Of a stretch of DNA of 5,272 bases, positions 1 through 5,272 are shown piece by piece. Source of the DNA: Clostridium sp. CAG:1024 (GTDB lineage: Bacteria; Bacillota; Clostridia; Christensenellales; CAG-138); the NCBI GenBank assembly GCA_000432015.1, contig HF985482.1, forward strand, positions 12,464 through 17,735, written 5' to 3'. The notes beneath the pieces were generated by a model. It saw nothing but the letters and a program-made list of their open reading frames with translations, was not told the DNA's origin and ran no database searches. How positions within the stretch are numbered: position 1 is the first letter of the stretch; each line of letters starts with the position of its first letter. Both the position numbers and the translations under genes were made by a program.

Positions 1-55
1 GGATCTTCTGTTTGATCTGAATATACAGGGACACCTTGCCGTTGCTTTGGATCAT
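1..55 (-). CDS. GntR-family transcriptional regulator, N-terminal fragment (runs off the window)
   Basis: Read on the minus strand from the ATG at 55-53, the frame stays open to the window edge and gives MIQSNGKVSLYIQIKQKI. The pattern 'x-LY-x-QIKxKI' is the usual first helix of the winged helix-turn-helix in HutC-type GntR regulators, often seen as 'PLYxQIxxxI'. An in-frame TGA lies two codons upstream of this ATG, which fixes the start unless the internal GTG at codon 8 is used. GGAG lies 11 nt upstream of the ATG as a distant ribosome binding site. A good sigma-A-type promoter sits just upstream at 86-114. Only 18 residues are visible, so the effector-binding domain, and therefore the ligand, is unknown. 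Its divergent position next to a palindrome at the neighbouring promoter fits a local repressor. The family call rests on a short motif and is an inference. Confidence 0.62.
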   Translation of the reverse strand, partial: MIQSNGKVSLYIQIKQKI

Positions 56-85
56 CTCTTCTCACGCTCCGTGTTCATTGTTTTC

Positions 86-114
86 ATCTTATCTTTCCGC
101 CGAGGGTTTGTCAA
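86..114 (-). promoter_or_regulatory. Promoter of the divergent GntR-type gene
   Basis: On the minus strand, a perfect -35 box TTGACA (plus-strand 109-114) is followed by a 17-bp spacer and a -10 box TAAGAT (plus-strand 86-91, four of six matches to TATAAT). Transcription would start near 79, giving a leader of about 25 nt before the ATG at 55. The small inverted repeat GTTTG-T-CAAAC (106-116) covers this -35 box. It might be an autoregulatory site, but it does not resemble the larger palindrome at 161-184. Confidence 0.68.
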
Positions 115-129
115 ACGGCGCGCCTCGCA

Positions 130-158
130 TTGACAATTGCAAATTCGACTGGTATCCT
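130..158 (+). promoter_or_regulatory. Promoter of the GatZ-family gene
   Basis: A perfect -35 box TTGACA (130-135), a 17-bp spacer and a -10 box TATCCT (153-158, four of six matches) form a sigma-A-type promoter. Transcription would start around 164-166, inside the left arm of the palindrome at 161-184, leaving a leader of about 30 nt. The two divergent -35 boxes face away from each other, separated by only 15 bp (115-129), so one bound protein could affect both promoters. Confidence 0.7.
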
Positions 159-160
159 TG

Positions 161-184
161 ACTTAAATGTATGTACATTTAAGT
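161..184. promoter_or_regulatory. Perfect palindrome, likely operator of the divergent GntR-type regulator
   Basis: The arms ACTTAAATGTA (161-171) and TACATTTAAGT (174-184) are exact reverse complements around a TG centre. The core TGTA-TG-TACA resembles GntR-family operators, which typically have a GT..AC dyad, and looks somewhat like the AraR operator type (TTGTACGTACAA). It starts 2 bp after the -10 box and ends at the ribosome binding site, so a bound dimer would cover the start site and block transcription. Because transcription should begin inside the left arm, the RNA would hold only part of the dyad, which favours a DNA operator over an RNA hairpin. I see no second copy in the window. 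Confidence 0.72.
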
Positions 185-189
185 GGAGG
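185..189 (+). promoter_or_regulatory. Ribosome binding site that sets the GatZ-family start
   Basis: GGAGG lies 6 nt before the ATG at 196. An in-frame TTG at 130 extends the reading frame upstream, but it is part of the -35 box and precedes the expected transcription start, so it cannot be the real start. The ATG at 191 is out of frame and only 1 nt from GGAGG. Confidence 0.85.
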
Positions 190-195
190 TATGCT

Positions 196-1479
196 ATGTT
201 TTCAACAGTCGATTTCTTCTCCGATCTCATCCGGCAAAACAAATCGGGCAGCGGGGCTTCCGTTTGCTCCGTGTGCAGCGCCAATGCACTGGTCATTGCT
301 GCGGCCATGCAGCATTGCAGGCGCACGGGCAAGCCGCTGCTTCTTGAGGCCACCGCGAACCAGGTCAACCAGTTCGGCGGCTACACGGGCATGACGCCCG
401 CGGATTTTGTTTCCTATGTACATGGCATAGCGGCGCGGCAGGACTTTGACCCCGAGCGGATCCTCTTCGGCGGAGACCACCTTGGCCCGCTCGTCTGGTC
501 GGACGAGCCGGAAGCCGAAGCCATGCAAAAAGCGGAGGCGCTTGTTGCCGCCTTTGCCGCAGCCGGGTTTCAGAAGATCCATCTCGATTGCAGCATGCGC
601 CTTGCCAGCGACGACCCCGCAGCGCCCCTCAGCCCCGCAGCAGTCGCCGCGCGCGCCGCGCGTCTTGCAGCCGTCGCGGAAGCAAGCCACCCCGCAGGCC
701 GGCTCCCGGTCTATGTCGTCGGAAGTGAAGTCCCCATTCCCGGCGGCGCGACCACGCATGAAGATGCTCTCGCGGTCACGCGCCCCGAAGCGATGCAGGA
801 GGAGCTGACGCTCTTTCGCGCCGCCTTTTCCGCACGGCAGCTCGACGCAGCCTGGCAGCGCGTCATCGCGATCGTCGTGCAGCCCGGTGTCGAGTTCGGA
901 GACGACCAGGTGTTTCTTTATCAGCACGAACAGGCCAAAGCGCTCTCTGCCTGTGCAGCTGCCTATCCTTCCATCGCCATGGAGGGGCATTCCACCGACT
1001 ATCAGCCCGAAGCCTGTCTCTCGGCTATGAAGCGCGACGGACTTGCGATCCTGAAGGTCGGGCCCGCTCTGACCTTTGCCATGCGCAGCGCTCTGTTTGC
1101 GCTCGAGGCCATCGAACGTGCGGTTTATCCGGAAACTCCCGCAGGCGGATATTCCGATTTTCAGGCTGTGCTCGAAGCCGCCATGCTTGCGGAGCCCAAA
1201 AACTGGATCCGGCACTACCACGGCGACGAGGCGTCGCTCATGCTTCAGCGGAAATACAGCCTTTCCGACCGCTGCCGTTACTACATGGATACGCCTTCCG
1301 TGCAGACGGCGCAGGCGCGGCTTTTCCGCAACTTTGACGCGGCCCCCGTTCCGTCCGGTCTGCTTGCGCAGTTCTTCCCGCGGCAATTCGACGAAGTCAT
1401 CGCCAAGCGGCTGACGCCCGATGCCGAGCGCCTCGTTTTCCGGCAGATCCAATATGTGCTGGAGACCTATGACGCCTGA
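196..1479 (+). CDS. gatZ: GatZ/KbaZ-family protein (tagatose-bisphosphate aldolase subunit or ketose-phosphate C4-epimerase family)
   Basis: The 427-residue product matches the usual length of GatZ/KbaZ proteins (about 420-430) and carries family-typical blocks. These are SVCSANALV near the N-terminus, EATANQVNQFGGYTGM, GGDHLGP (92-98), HLDCSM (129-134), GSEVPIPGG (176-184), QPGVEFGDD (229-237), EGHSTDYQ (263-270), KVGPALTFA (from 287) and HYHGDE (340-345). The Asp-His in GGDHLGP and the later Glu/His residues are likely metal or active-site residues of a class II aldolase-like TIM barrel; that assignment is inferred. In enterobacteria GatZ/KbaZ is the accessory subunit that supports the aldolase GatY/KbaY. 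Other family members are reported to epimerise C4 of ketohexoses, ketohexose phosphates or tagaturonate. No GatY/KbaY gene is visible here, and the nearby sugar kinase and ABC transporter suggest cytoplasmic breakdown of an imported sugar. The gene has its own promoter and probable operator. The family assignment is strong; the exact reaction is open. Confidence 0.92.
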   Translation: MFSTVDFFSDLIRQNKSGSGASVCSVCSANALVIAAAMQHCRRTGKPLLLEATANQVNQFGGYTGMTPADFVSYVHGIAARQDFDPERILFGGDHLGPLVWSDEPEAEAMQKAEALVAAFAAAGFQKIHLDCSMRLASDDPAAPLSPAAVAARAARLAAVAEASHPAGRLPVYVVGSEVPIPGGATTHEDALAVTRPEAMQEELTLFRAAFSARQLDAAWQRVIAIVVQPGVEFGDDQVFLYQHEQAKALSACAAAYPSIAMEGHSTDYQPEACLSAMKRDGLAILKVGPALTFAMRSALFALEAIERAVYPETPAGGYSDFQAVLEAAMLAEPKNWIRHYHGDEASLMLQRKYSLSDRCRYYMDTPSVQTAQARLFRNFDAAPVPSGLLAQFFPRQFDEVIAKRLTPDAERLVFRQIQYVLETYDA

Positions 1480-1523
1480 GCGCCCGCCCGTATCCCGTCC
1501 GAATGCAATGTCTCGGTTCGCCG

Positions 1524-1555
1524 TCGTTCGGAAAACCGGTCGATTTTCCTGACGA
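1524..1555 (+). terminator. Imperfect hairpin after the GatZ-family gene, possible 3' end structure
   Basis: Positions 1524-1535 pair with 1544-1555: UCGU with ACGA, one U-G wobble, one C/U mismatch, then GGAAAA with UUUUCC, around an 8-nt loop. No T run follows, so it is not a canonical Rho-independent terminator. It could protect the 3' end of the upstream mRNA or contribute to weak termination. It begins 45 nt after the stop codon. Confidence 0.3.
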
Positions 1556-1576
1556 ATACTGAAATTACACTCGTTT

Positions 1577-1600
1577 CGGAAGCCTTTCCGCACCGTTTTT
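1577..1600 (+). terminator. Weak candidate Rho-independent terminator
   Basis: CGGAA (1577-1581) and TTCCG (1586-1590) form a 5-bp stem with a 4-nt loop. Five nucleotides later there is a run of five T (1596-1600). The stem is short and the T run is not directly adjacent, so termination would be inefficient. Read-through from the GatZ-family gene into the transporter genes therefore remains possible. Confidence 0.3.
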
Positions 1601-1625
1601 GAGGATACATCGCGGGAATTGAAGA

Positions 1626-1655
1626 TTGCCTTTCCGGATATGGTTTACCTATAAT
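1626..1655 (+). promoter_or_regulatory. Promoter for the sugar-binding protein and transporter genes
   Basis: A perfect -10 box TATAAT (1650-1655) follows TTGCCT (1626-1631, four of six matches to TTGACA) with an 18-bp spacer. Transcription would start near 1662, giving a long leader of about 137 nt. The palindrome found at the GatZ-family promoter is not repeated here, so this promoter may be controlled differently or be constitutive. Confidence 0.55.
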
Positions 1656-1798
1656 GAGGCAACAGAAAGAAACCCGTCGCCGATTTTCAGGATCAAAAGA
1701 ACCGCACAGCTTCTAAACGAACCGTCAAAAGAACAATCGCCGCAAAACAAAACTTTCCGGGGCCGTCTCCCGAAAAAAAACAAAAAACGGAGGACTCT

Positions 1799-3127
1799 AT
1801 GAAAAAACGTACTTTGTGTCTCATTCTGTCCGCTCTGATGCTGCTTGCATCCCTCGCTGCCGCAGGCTGCACGCAGACGGACGCTCCCGCGACCGCAGGC
1901 ACGGACAATCCGGCGGCCGAAGTCCCCAAGACCGGTGAAAAGATCACGGTCATTCTCCCGCGGCACGAGATGGACGCCATCGGCTTCCACGAGGAAAAGA
2001 CCCGTCAGTTTGAAGCGGAGACCGGCATCGAGGTCGAGCTCATCAACATGGGCTGGGATCAGGTCGCCGACCGTCTGACCGCAGATCTGACTGCGGGCGG
2101 CGGTTCCTACGACGTCATCGAGTTCGATAACGCCTGGGTCGAAAAGTTCGTTCACAACGATTGGCTCGAGCCCCTCGACAGCTATGCTTCCGACGAGATC
2201 ATGAGCGGCATGGTGCCGGGTCTGCTCGAGAAATTCTCCTCCGGCGGCCACCTCTACGGCATCACCTGGAACAACGACACCCGCTTCTATATGTACAACG
2301 CGGCCAAGCTCAAAGAGGCCGGCATCGATAAGGCGCCCGAGACCTGGGATGAGGTCATTGCAGACGCTCAGATCCTGAAGGAAAAAGGACTCGCCAACTA
2401 TGCTTACGTTGACTGCTATGCGCAGGAATGGGCGGGCGCGAACGAGCTGCTCGTTGCCGTACAGTCCTTCGGCGGAAAGCTCATCGATGAAAACGGCAAG
2501 CCCGTCATGGCAAACGACCCGAAGACGAAGGCGGCCTACCAGTTCCTCGTGGACGGCATCAACAACGGTCTCATCGATCCCGCTTCGCTGACCTCGAACC
2601 AGGAAGCCATCTGCAACGTGTTCTGCATGGGCGACACCTTCCTATTCATCCAGGCCTGGCCGAGCGTCTACGCGACCGCCAACAATCCCGAAACCTCCAA
2701 CATCGTCGACCAGATCGCAGTCGCGGACTATGCGCTCCATGCGGAAGGCGAAGAACCGCTCATCCTGACGCTGCCGGAAGCCATGGCGATCCCGAAGACC
2801 TCGCAGCACAAGGAAGCGGCATGGAAGTACATCGAGTACATGTCCAGCAAGGAACTTGACAAGGAACGCTGCCTCGCGCTCGGCTCTCTGCCCATCTGGA
2901 CGGAATTGCTGACCGACGCGGATCTGCTCGCCAAGTTCCCGTTCTGGGAGAACTTCTCCAAGCAGATTGGCTATGCCAAGGGTCTGCCCAACGTGCTCTG
3001 GTATGACGAGTTCGTCAACATTCTGACGATCGAGTCGCAGAAGATCCTGCTGGGTCAGGTCTCCGTGGACGAGGGTCTGGCCTCGATCCAGGCGCAGTGC
3101 GAAGCCGCAATGAAGGATTACGAATGA
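1799..3127 (+). CDS. Sugar ABC transporter substrate-binding lipoprotein (family 1)
   Basis: This 442-residue protein starts at the ATG 5 nt after GGAGG (1789-1793). It has a lipoprotein signal: MKKR, a hydrophobic stretch at about 6-22, then AAGC with the lipidated Cys at 24, so it should be anchored to the outer face of the membrane. Residues 25-47 form a low-complexity Ala/Thr/Pro linker. The rest matches family 1 solute-binding proteins (MalE/UgpB type): the N-terminal strand KITVILPRHE, FEAETGIEVELINMGWDQV near 71-89, YDVIEFDNAWVEKFVHNDWLEPLD near 104-127, GITWNNDTRFYMYNAAKLKEAGI and later ETWDEVIADA. These proteins bind mono- or oligosaccharides and deliver them to the two permeases. 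The two permease genes lie just downstream, and a strong hairpin separates it from them, as often seen where the binding protein is made in excess. The family is clear; the ligand cannot be read from the sequence. Confidence 0.95.
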   Translation: MKKRTLCLILSALMLLASLAAAGCTQTDAPATAGTDNPAAEVPKTGEKITVILPRHEMDAIGFHEEKTRQFEAETGIEVELINMGWDQVADRLTADLTAGGGSYDVIEFDNAWVEKFVHNDWLEPLDSYASDEIMSGMVPGLLEKFSSGGHLYGITWNNDTRFYMYNAAKLKEAGIDKAPETWDEVIADAQILKEKGLANYAYVDCYAQEWAGANELLVAVQSFGGKLIDENGKPVMANDPKTKAAYQFLVDGINNGLIDPASLTSNQEAICNVFCMGDTFLFIQAWPSVYATANNPETSNIVDQIAVADYALHAEGEEPLILTLPEAMAIPKTSQHKEAAWKYIEYMSSKELDKERCLALGSLPIWTELLTDADLLAKFPFWENFSKQIGYAKGLPNVLWYDEFVNILTIESQKILLGQVSVDEGLASIQAQCEAAMKDYE

Positions 3128-3141
3128 TCGACACGCTCTGC

Positions 3142-3195
3142 GGCAGCCAGTCTGCCTGATAAGCGCGGGGCGGAAGGGGCTTTCCTTTCCGCCCC
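3142..3195 (+). terminator. Hairpins between binding protein and permeases, likely attenuator or mRNA stabiliser
   Basis: The main hairpin pairs GGGGCGGAA (3167-3175) exactly with TTCCGCCCC (3187-3195). The stem extends inwards through a G-U wobble and two G-C pairs, giving at least 12 pairs and a small loop. A smaller stem, GGCAG (3142-3146) with CTGCC (3152-3156), precedes it. After the main stem comes TCTTC and not a T run, so full Rho-independent termination is unlikely. The position, 39 nt after the binding-protein stop, fits partial termination or 3' protection that gives more binding protein than permease. Confidence 0.65.
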
Positions 3196-3249
3196 TCTTC
3201 AAAGGACGACACCTCCCGATACTTCAAAAACAACAGGGAAGCACCGATT

Positions 3250-4212
3250 ATGAGAAAAAAACGCACCCCCGCCATGAAGCCGATCCGGCATTCGCTGACG
3301 GATCCGCGTCTGCCCCGGCTCCTGACTCTGCCGAGTATGCTCGTCATCTTCGGCGTGCTCATCATACCGATCCTTTACTCGCTCTTTCTGAGCTTTCATA
3401 ACCTTGTGCTCAGCACGGGGGAATATGAGTTCGTGGGGTTCAAGCACTACATCTCCATGTTCTCCGACCCCGCTTTCTATAATTCCGTCGGCCTGACGCT
3501 GCTGTTCACGGTTCTGACCGTGTCCGCAGAAATCGTTTTCGGCGTCGCGATCGCGCTGGTGCTCAACCAGGAATTTCGCGGACGCGGCTTTGTCCGCGGC
3601 CTGATGATCCTGCCCTGGGCGCTCCCCACCGTCGTGAATGCGATCATGTGGCAATGGATCTTCAATGCGAATTACGGCGTGTTCAACGCGCTTCTGACGC
3701 AGCTCGGCATCATCGACCAATACCAGGTCTGGCTGGGCAAACCCGTCTCCGCCTTTGTCTGCGTGCTCGTTGCAAACATCTGGAAAGAAACGCCTTACGT
3801 CGTTCTGCTCACGATCGCTGCGCTTGCGAACATCTCAAAGGATCTTTACGAAGCCGCCTCTATCGACGGCTCCAATCCCTGGCAGTCTTTCTGGAAGATC
3901 ACGCTGCCGCTCATCAAGCCCGTCGTGCTCATCCTTCTCATTACGAAAACCATCTGGGCGCTGCAGACCTTTGACCTGGTCTATATCATGACAAAGGGCG
4001 GGCCTATGGCGATCACAGAATTTATCACATACTTTATTCAAAAGACGTCGTTCAAGTTCTTGAAATTCGGCTATGGCTCGGCGATGAGCTATGTTCTTTC
4101 GATGATCTGCTTCGCGCTGACCTATGCCTATATCAAGATCTTTATGGGCCGCGAGGACGGCGAAGCCCGACTTCCGCGCAAAGCGCGCCGTAAAAGGAGG
4201 CAAGTCCAATGA
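3250..4212 (+). CDS. Sugar ABC transporter permease, MalF/UgpA type
   Basis: The 320-residue integral membrane protein has about six membrane segments, near residues 27-49, 80-104, 115-136, 167-191, 222-243 and 276-298. The cytoplasmic loop has the EAA motif EAASIDG (201-207) continuing to LP (219-220); this is where the transport ATPase docks. YIMTKGGP (245-252) is typical of MalF/UgpA-type permeases of the CUT1 class. The C-terminal tail is very basic (LPRKARRKRRQ). The chosen ATG follows AGGGAA (3235-3240) at 9 nt; a second ATG at codon 9 has no good ribosome binding site. It pairs with the next gene, whose start overlaps its stop by 4 bp, so the two are probably translationally coupled. 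No ATPase gene is adjacent. Confidence 0.95.
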   Translation: MRKKRTPAMKPIRHSLTDPRLPRLLTLPSMLVIFGVLIIPILYSLFLSFHNLVLSTGEYEFVGFKHYISMFSDPAFYNSVGLTLLFTVLTVSAEIVFGVAIALVLNQEFRGRGFVRGLMILPWALPTVVNAIMWQWIFNANYGVFNALLTQLGIIDQYQVWLGKPVSAFVCVLVANIWKETPYVVLLTIAALANISKDLYEAASIDGSNPWQSFWKITLPLIKPVVLILLITKTIWALQTFDLVYIMTKGGPMAITEFITYFIQKTSFKFLKFGYGSAMSYVLSMICFALTYAYIKIFMGREDGEARLPRKARRKRRQVQ

Positions 4213-5075
4213 GCAGAAAAACAAAAAAGAAGCTCGGCCGCGTCGTTCTCTATCTGCTTGTCCTGCTCATCGTCATCTCGGTCGTCGCACCGTTTGCATG
4301 GATGGTGATCTCCAGCATTTCCACAAAAGCGGATCTGTTGAAACGGCCGATGCGCTGGTTCCCCGAGCATCCGACGTTTGACAACTACAAGGCAATGCTG
4401 TTCGGCACCACAGGAAAGACCACGGATGCGGCCTCGCAATTCCTGTCTGCACTCAAGAACAGCCTCATCATCACTCTGACCGTCACGTTCATCGCCCTTG
4501 CGATCGGGCTCATCGCGTCCTACGGCTTTTCCCGGTTCCGGTTCCGCGGCCGCACGCTCATGCTGAACACAACGCTGTTCACGCAGATGATCCCGCCGAT
4601 CGCCATCATCATCCCGATGTACACGATCATGCTGCGGCTCCGGCTGCTCGATACCAAATGGGCGCTCATTATCACATATCTATCTTTCGTGCTCCCGTAT
4701 TTGATCTGGCTGCTGAAAGGATATATCGACGGCATCCCGATGGAGATGGAAGAGGCGGCCATGATCGACGGATGCAGCAAAATGCGCGCGTTCTTCTCCG
4801 TCGTGCTTCCCATGGCGTCTACGGGGCTGGCTGCGACGGTCATCTTCGCGTTCATCCTCTCATGGAATGAGTTCTTCTATGCTGTCAACTTCACCTCGAC
4901 GACCGCTGCAAAGACGCTCCCTGTGCTGATCACGGAGTTTTCGAGCAAATTCGGCGCCGACTTCATCATGGCCTGTACCGCAGGCGTGCTTGCCAGTCTC
5001 CCGCCCGTGCTGATCTCCCTGATCTTCCAGCGCTATATCATCTCCGGCCTCTCTGCGGGCGCGGTCAAGGGTTGA
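4209..5075 (+). CDS. Sugar ABC transporter permease, MalG/UgpE type
   Basis: This 288-residue membrane protein is the second half of the permease pair. It has a basic N-terminus (SRKTKKK), a first membrane segment at about 12-34 and about five more. Its EAA motif EAAMIDG (182-188) runs on to LP at 200-201. The C-terminal SGLSAGAVKG is characteristic of MalG-type CUT1 permeases. Its ATG overlaps the TGA of the preceding permease (ATGA at 4209-4212) and has a strong AGGAGG site (4195-4200) 8 nt upstream, inside the upstream gene. Together with the MalF-type subunit and an ATPase dimer it forms the channel. The length and all the landmarks are normal for an intact gene. Confidence 0.95.
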   Translation: MSRKTKKKLGRVVLYLLVLLIVISVVAPFAWMVISSISTKADLLKRPMRWFPEHPTFDNYKAMLFGTTGKTTDAASQFLSALKNSLIITLTVTFIALAIGLIASYGFSRFRFRGRTLMLNTTLFTQMIPPIAIIIPMYTIMLRLRLLDTKWALIITYLSFVLPYLIWLLKGYIDGIPMEMEEAAMIDGCSKMRAFFSVVLPMASTGLAATVIFAFILSWNEFFYAVNFTSTTAAKTLPVLITEFSSKFGADFIMACTAGVLASLPPVLISLIFQRYIISGLSAGAVKG

Positions 5076-5080
5076 TCGAT

Positions 5081-5272
5081 ATGCGGACGGACTGTTTCAT
5101 CGGCATCGACGGCGGCGGCAGTAAGACGCGGTTCCTCGCGGCGGATCTTGACGGAGCGCTTTATGCCGAGGCCGTTGCAGGGCCGACATATTACCGGCAG
5201 AGCGGGATTGCGCAAGTGATCCTCGCCCTGCGCGACGGCATTGCCGCCTGTCTGCCCGCCGGGCGCAGAGCC
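5081..5272 (+). CDS. BadF/BadG/BcrA/BcrD-family sugar kinase (N-acetylglucosamine kinase-like), N-terminal part
   Basis: The first 64 codons are visible; the gene runs off the window. The N-terminus MRTDCFIGIDGGGSKTRFLAA... has the GIDGGGSKT phosphate-binding loop (8-16) of the ASKHA fold, as found in the BadF/BadG/BcrA/BcrD ATPase family, which includes bacterial and animal N-acetylglucosamine kinases and glucosamine kinases. This loop with three glycines, then Ser-Lys-Thr, favours the sugar-kinase branch over the ROK family. The gene starts 5 bp after the permease stop, with AAGGG (5067-5071) 9 nt upstream of the ATG, so it is probably in the same operon. It likely phosphorylates the imported sugar in the cytoplasm with ATP. 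Activator ATPases of 2-hydroxyacyl-CoA dehydratases share the same loop, but the transporter context argues against that role. The specific sugar is not known. Confidence 0.82.
   Translation, partial: MRTDCFIGIDGGGSKTRFLAADLDGALYAEAVAGPTYYRQSGIAQVILALRDGIAACLPAGRRA

Larger units (their letters stand above)
1480..1798 (+). other. 319-bp intergenic region with hairpins, promoter and A-rich leader
   Basis: I see no convincing gene here. In order, it holds an imperfect hairpin (1524-1555), a short hairpin followed by a T run (1577-1600), a promoter (1626-1655) and an A-rich, T-poor leader of about 137 nt that ends in a GGAGG site. Just before that site a weak stem can form between CGGG (1758-1761) and CCCG (1769-1772), extended by TTT/AAA around one bulged C. 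The base composition changes clearly from the GC-rich gene to this AT-richer stretch, which fits a real regulatory gap. I recognise no riboswitch class. Confidence 0.6.

Noticed and set aside
130..195. Upstream extension of the GatZ-family reading frame to a TTG at 130
   Set aside because: This stretch holds the -35 box, the -10 box and the palindrome, and precedes the expected transcription start. The ATG at 196 has a proper GGAGG site and gives a family-normal length.
640..670. GC-only low-complexity stretch rich in CGCG inside the GatZ-family gene
   Set aside because: It encodes an Ala/Arg-rich helix (AAVAARAARLAAVAEA) in frame. This is ordinary GC-rich coding sequence and not a separate repeat element.
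202..1593. Long open frame on the minus strand opposite the GatZ-family gene
   Set aside because: It is a mirror effect of GC-rich codon use. The plus-strand product has clear family motifs, while the minus-strand product is rich in Arg/Gly and has no recognisable motif.
1654..1716. 20-codon leader peptide starting at the ATG at 1654 (MRQQKETRRRF...)
   Set aside because: Its ATG overlaps the TATAAT box and so lies upstream of the expected transcription start. It also lacks a ribosome binding site.
1711..1725. CcpA (cre)-like site in the leader of the binding-protein gene
   Set aside because: It matches the central AANCG part of the cre consensus WTGNAANCGNWNNCW but misses two key positions (the G at position 3 and the C at position 14). 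That is too weak to claim.
1649..2251. Minus-strand open frame across the start of the binding-protein gene
   Set aside because: It overlaps a clear lipoprotein gene, covers its promoter and ribosome binding site, and shows no family motif.
1..5272. CRISPR array, insertion sequence, tRNA or phage attachment site
   Set aside because: I saw no regularly spaced repeats, transposase motifs, terminal inverted repeats or tRNA-like cloverleaf in either strand.

Overview
The window looks like a carbohydrate-uptake and catabolism locus from a GC-rich member of the Bacillota (Clostridia, perhaps an Oscillospiraceae-type gut bacterium). This is inferred from strong GGAGG-type ribosome binding sites, sigma-A-like promoters with TTGACA boxes, a lipoprotein solute-binding protein (a Gram-positive arrangement), GC-rich third codon positions in the genes, and A-rich leaders. 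No rRNA, tRNA or phylogenetic marker is present, so the taxonomic guess is soft.

Layout. Positions 1-55 (minus strand) carry the first 18 codons of a divergently transcribed gene whose N-terminus resembles a GntR-family regulator. Positions 56-195 form a compact divergent control region. It has a TTGACA-N17-TAAGAT promoter facing left, a TTGACA-N17-TATCCT promoter facing right, and a perfect inverted repeat (11-bp arms, 2-bp centre) over the expected rightward transcription start. Positions 196-1479 encode a GatZ/KbaZ-family protein (tagatose-bisphosphate aldolase subunit or ketose-phosphate C4-epimerase family). A 319-bp gap (1480-1798) follows, with possible hairpins, a second promoter with a consensus TATAAT box, and an A-rich leader. 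Then come a family 1 sugar-binding lipoprotein (1799-3127), a gap with a strong GC-rich hairpin (3167-3195), two CUT1-type inner-membrane permeases that overlap by 4 bp (3250-4212 and 4209-5075), and the first 64 codons of a BadF/BadG/BcrA/BcrD-type sugar kinase resembling N-acetylglucosamine kinases (5081 to the window edge).

How it may work. The lipoprotein captures a sugar outside the cell and the two permeases import it, powered by an ATPase that is not in this window (probably a shared MsmX/UgpC-type subunit). The kinase phosphorylates the sugar, probably a hexosamine. The GatZ-family protein acts on the resulting ketose phosphate. The divergent GntR-type regulator probably senses the sugar or a phosphorylated intermediate and represses the GatZ-family gene through the palindrome. 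A GatZ-family protein beside an amino-sugar-type kinase, with no GatY/KbaY partner visible, suggests a galactosamine/N-acetylgalactosamine or tagatose-type pathway. The substrate cannot be fixed from sequence alone.
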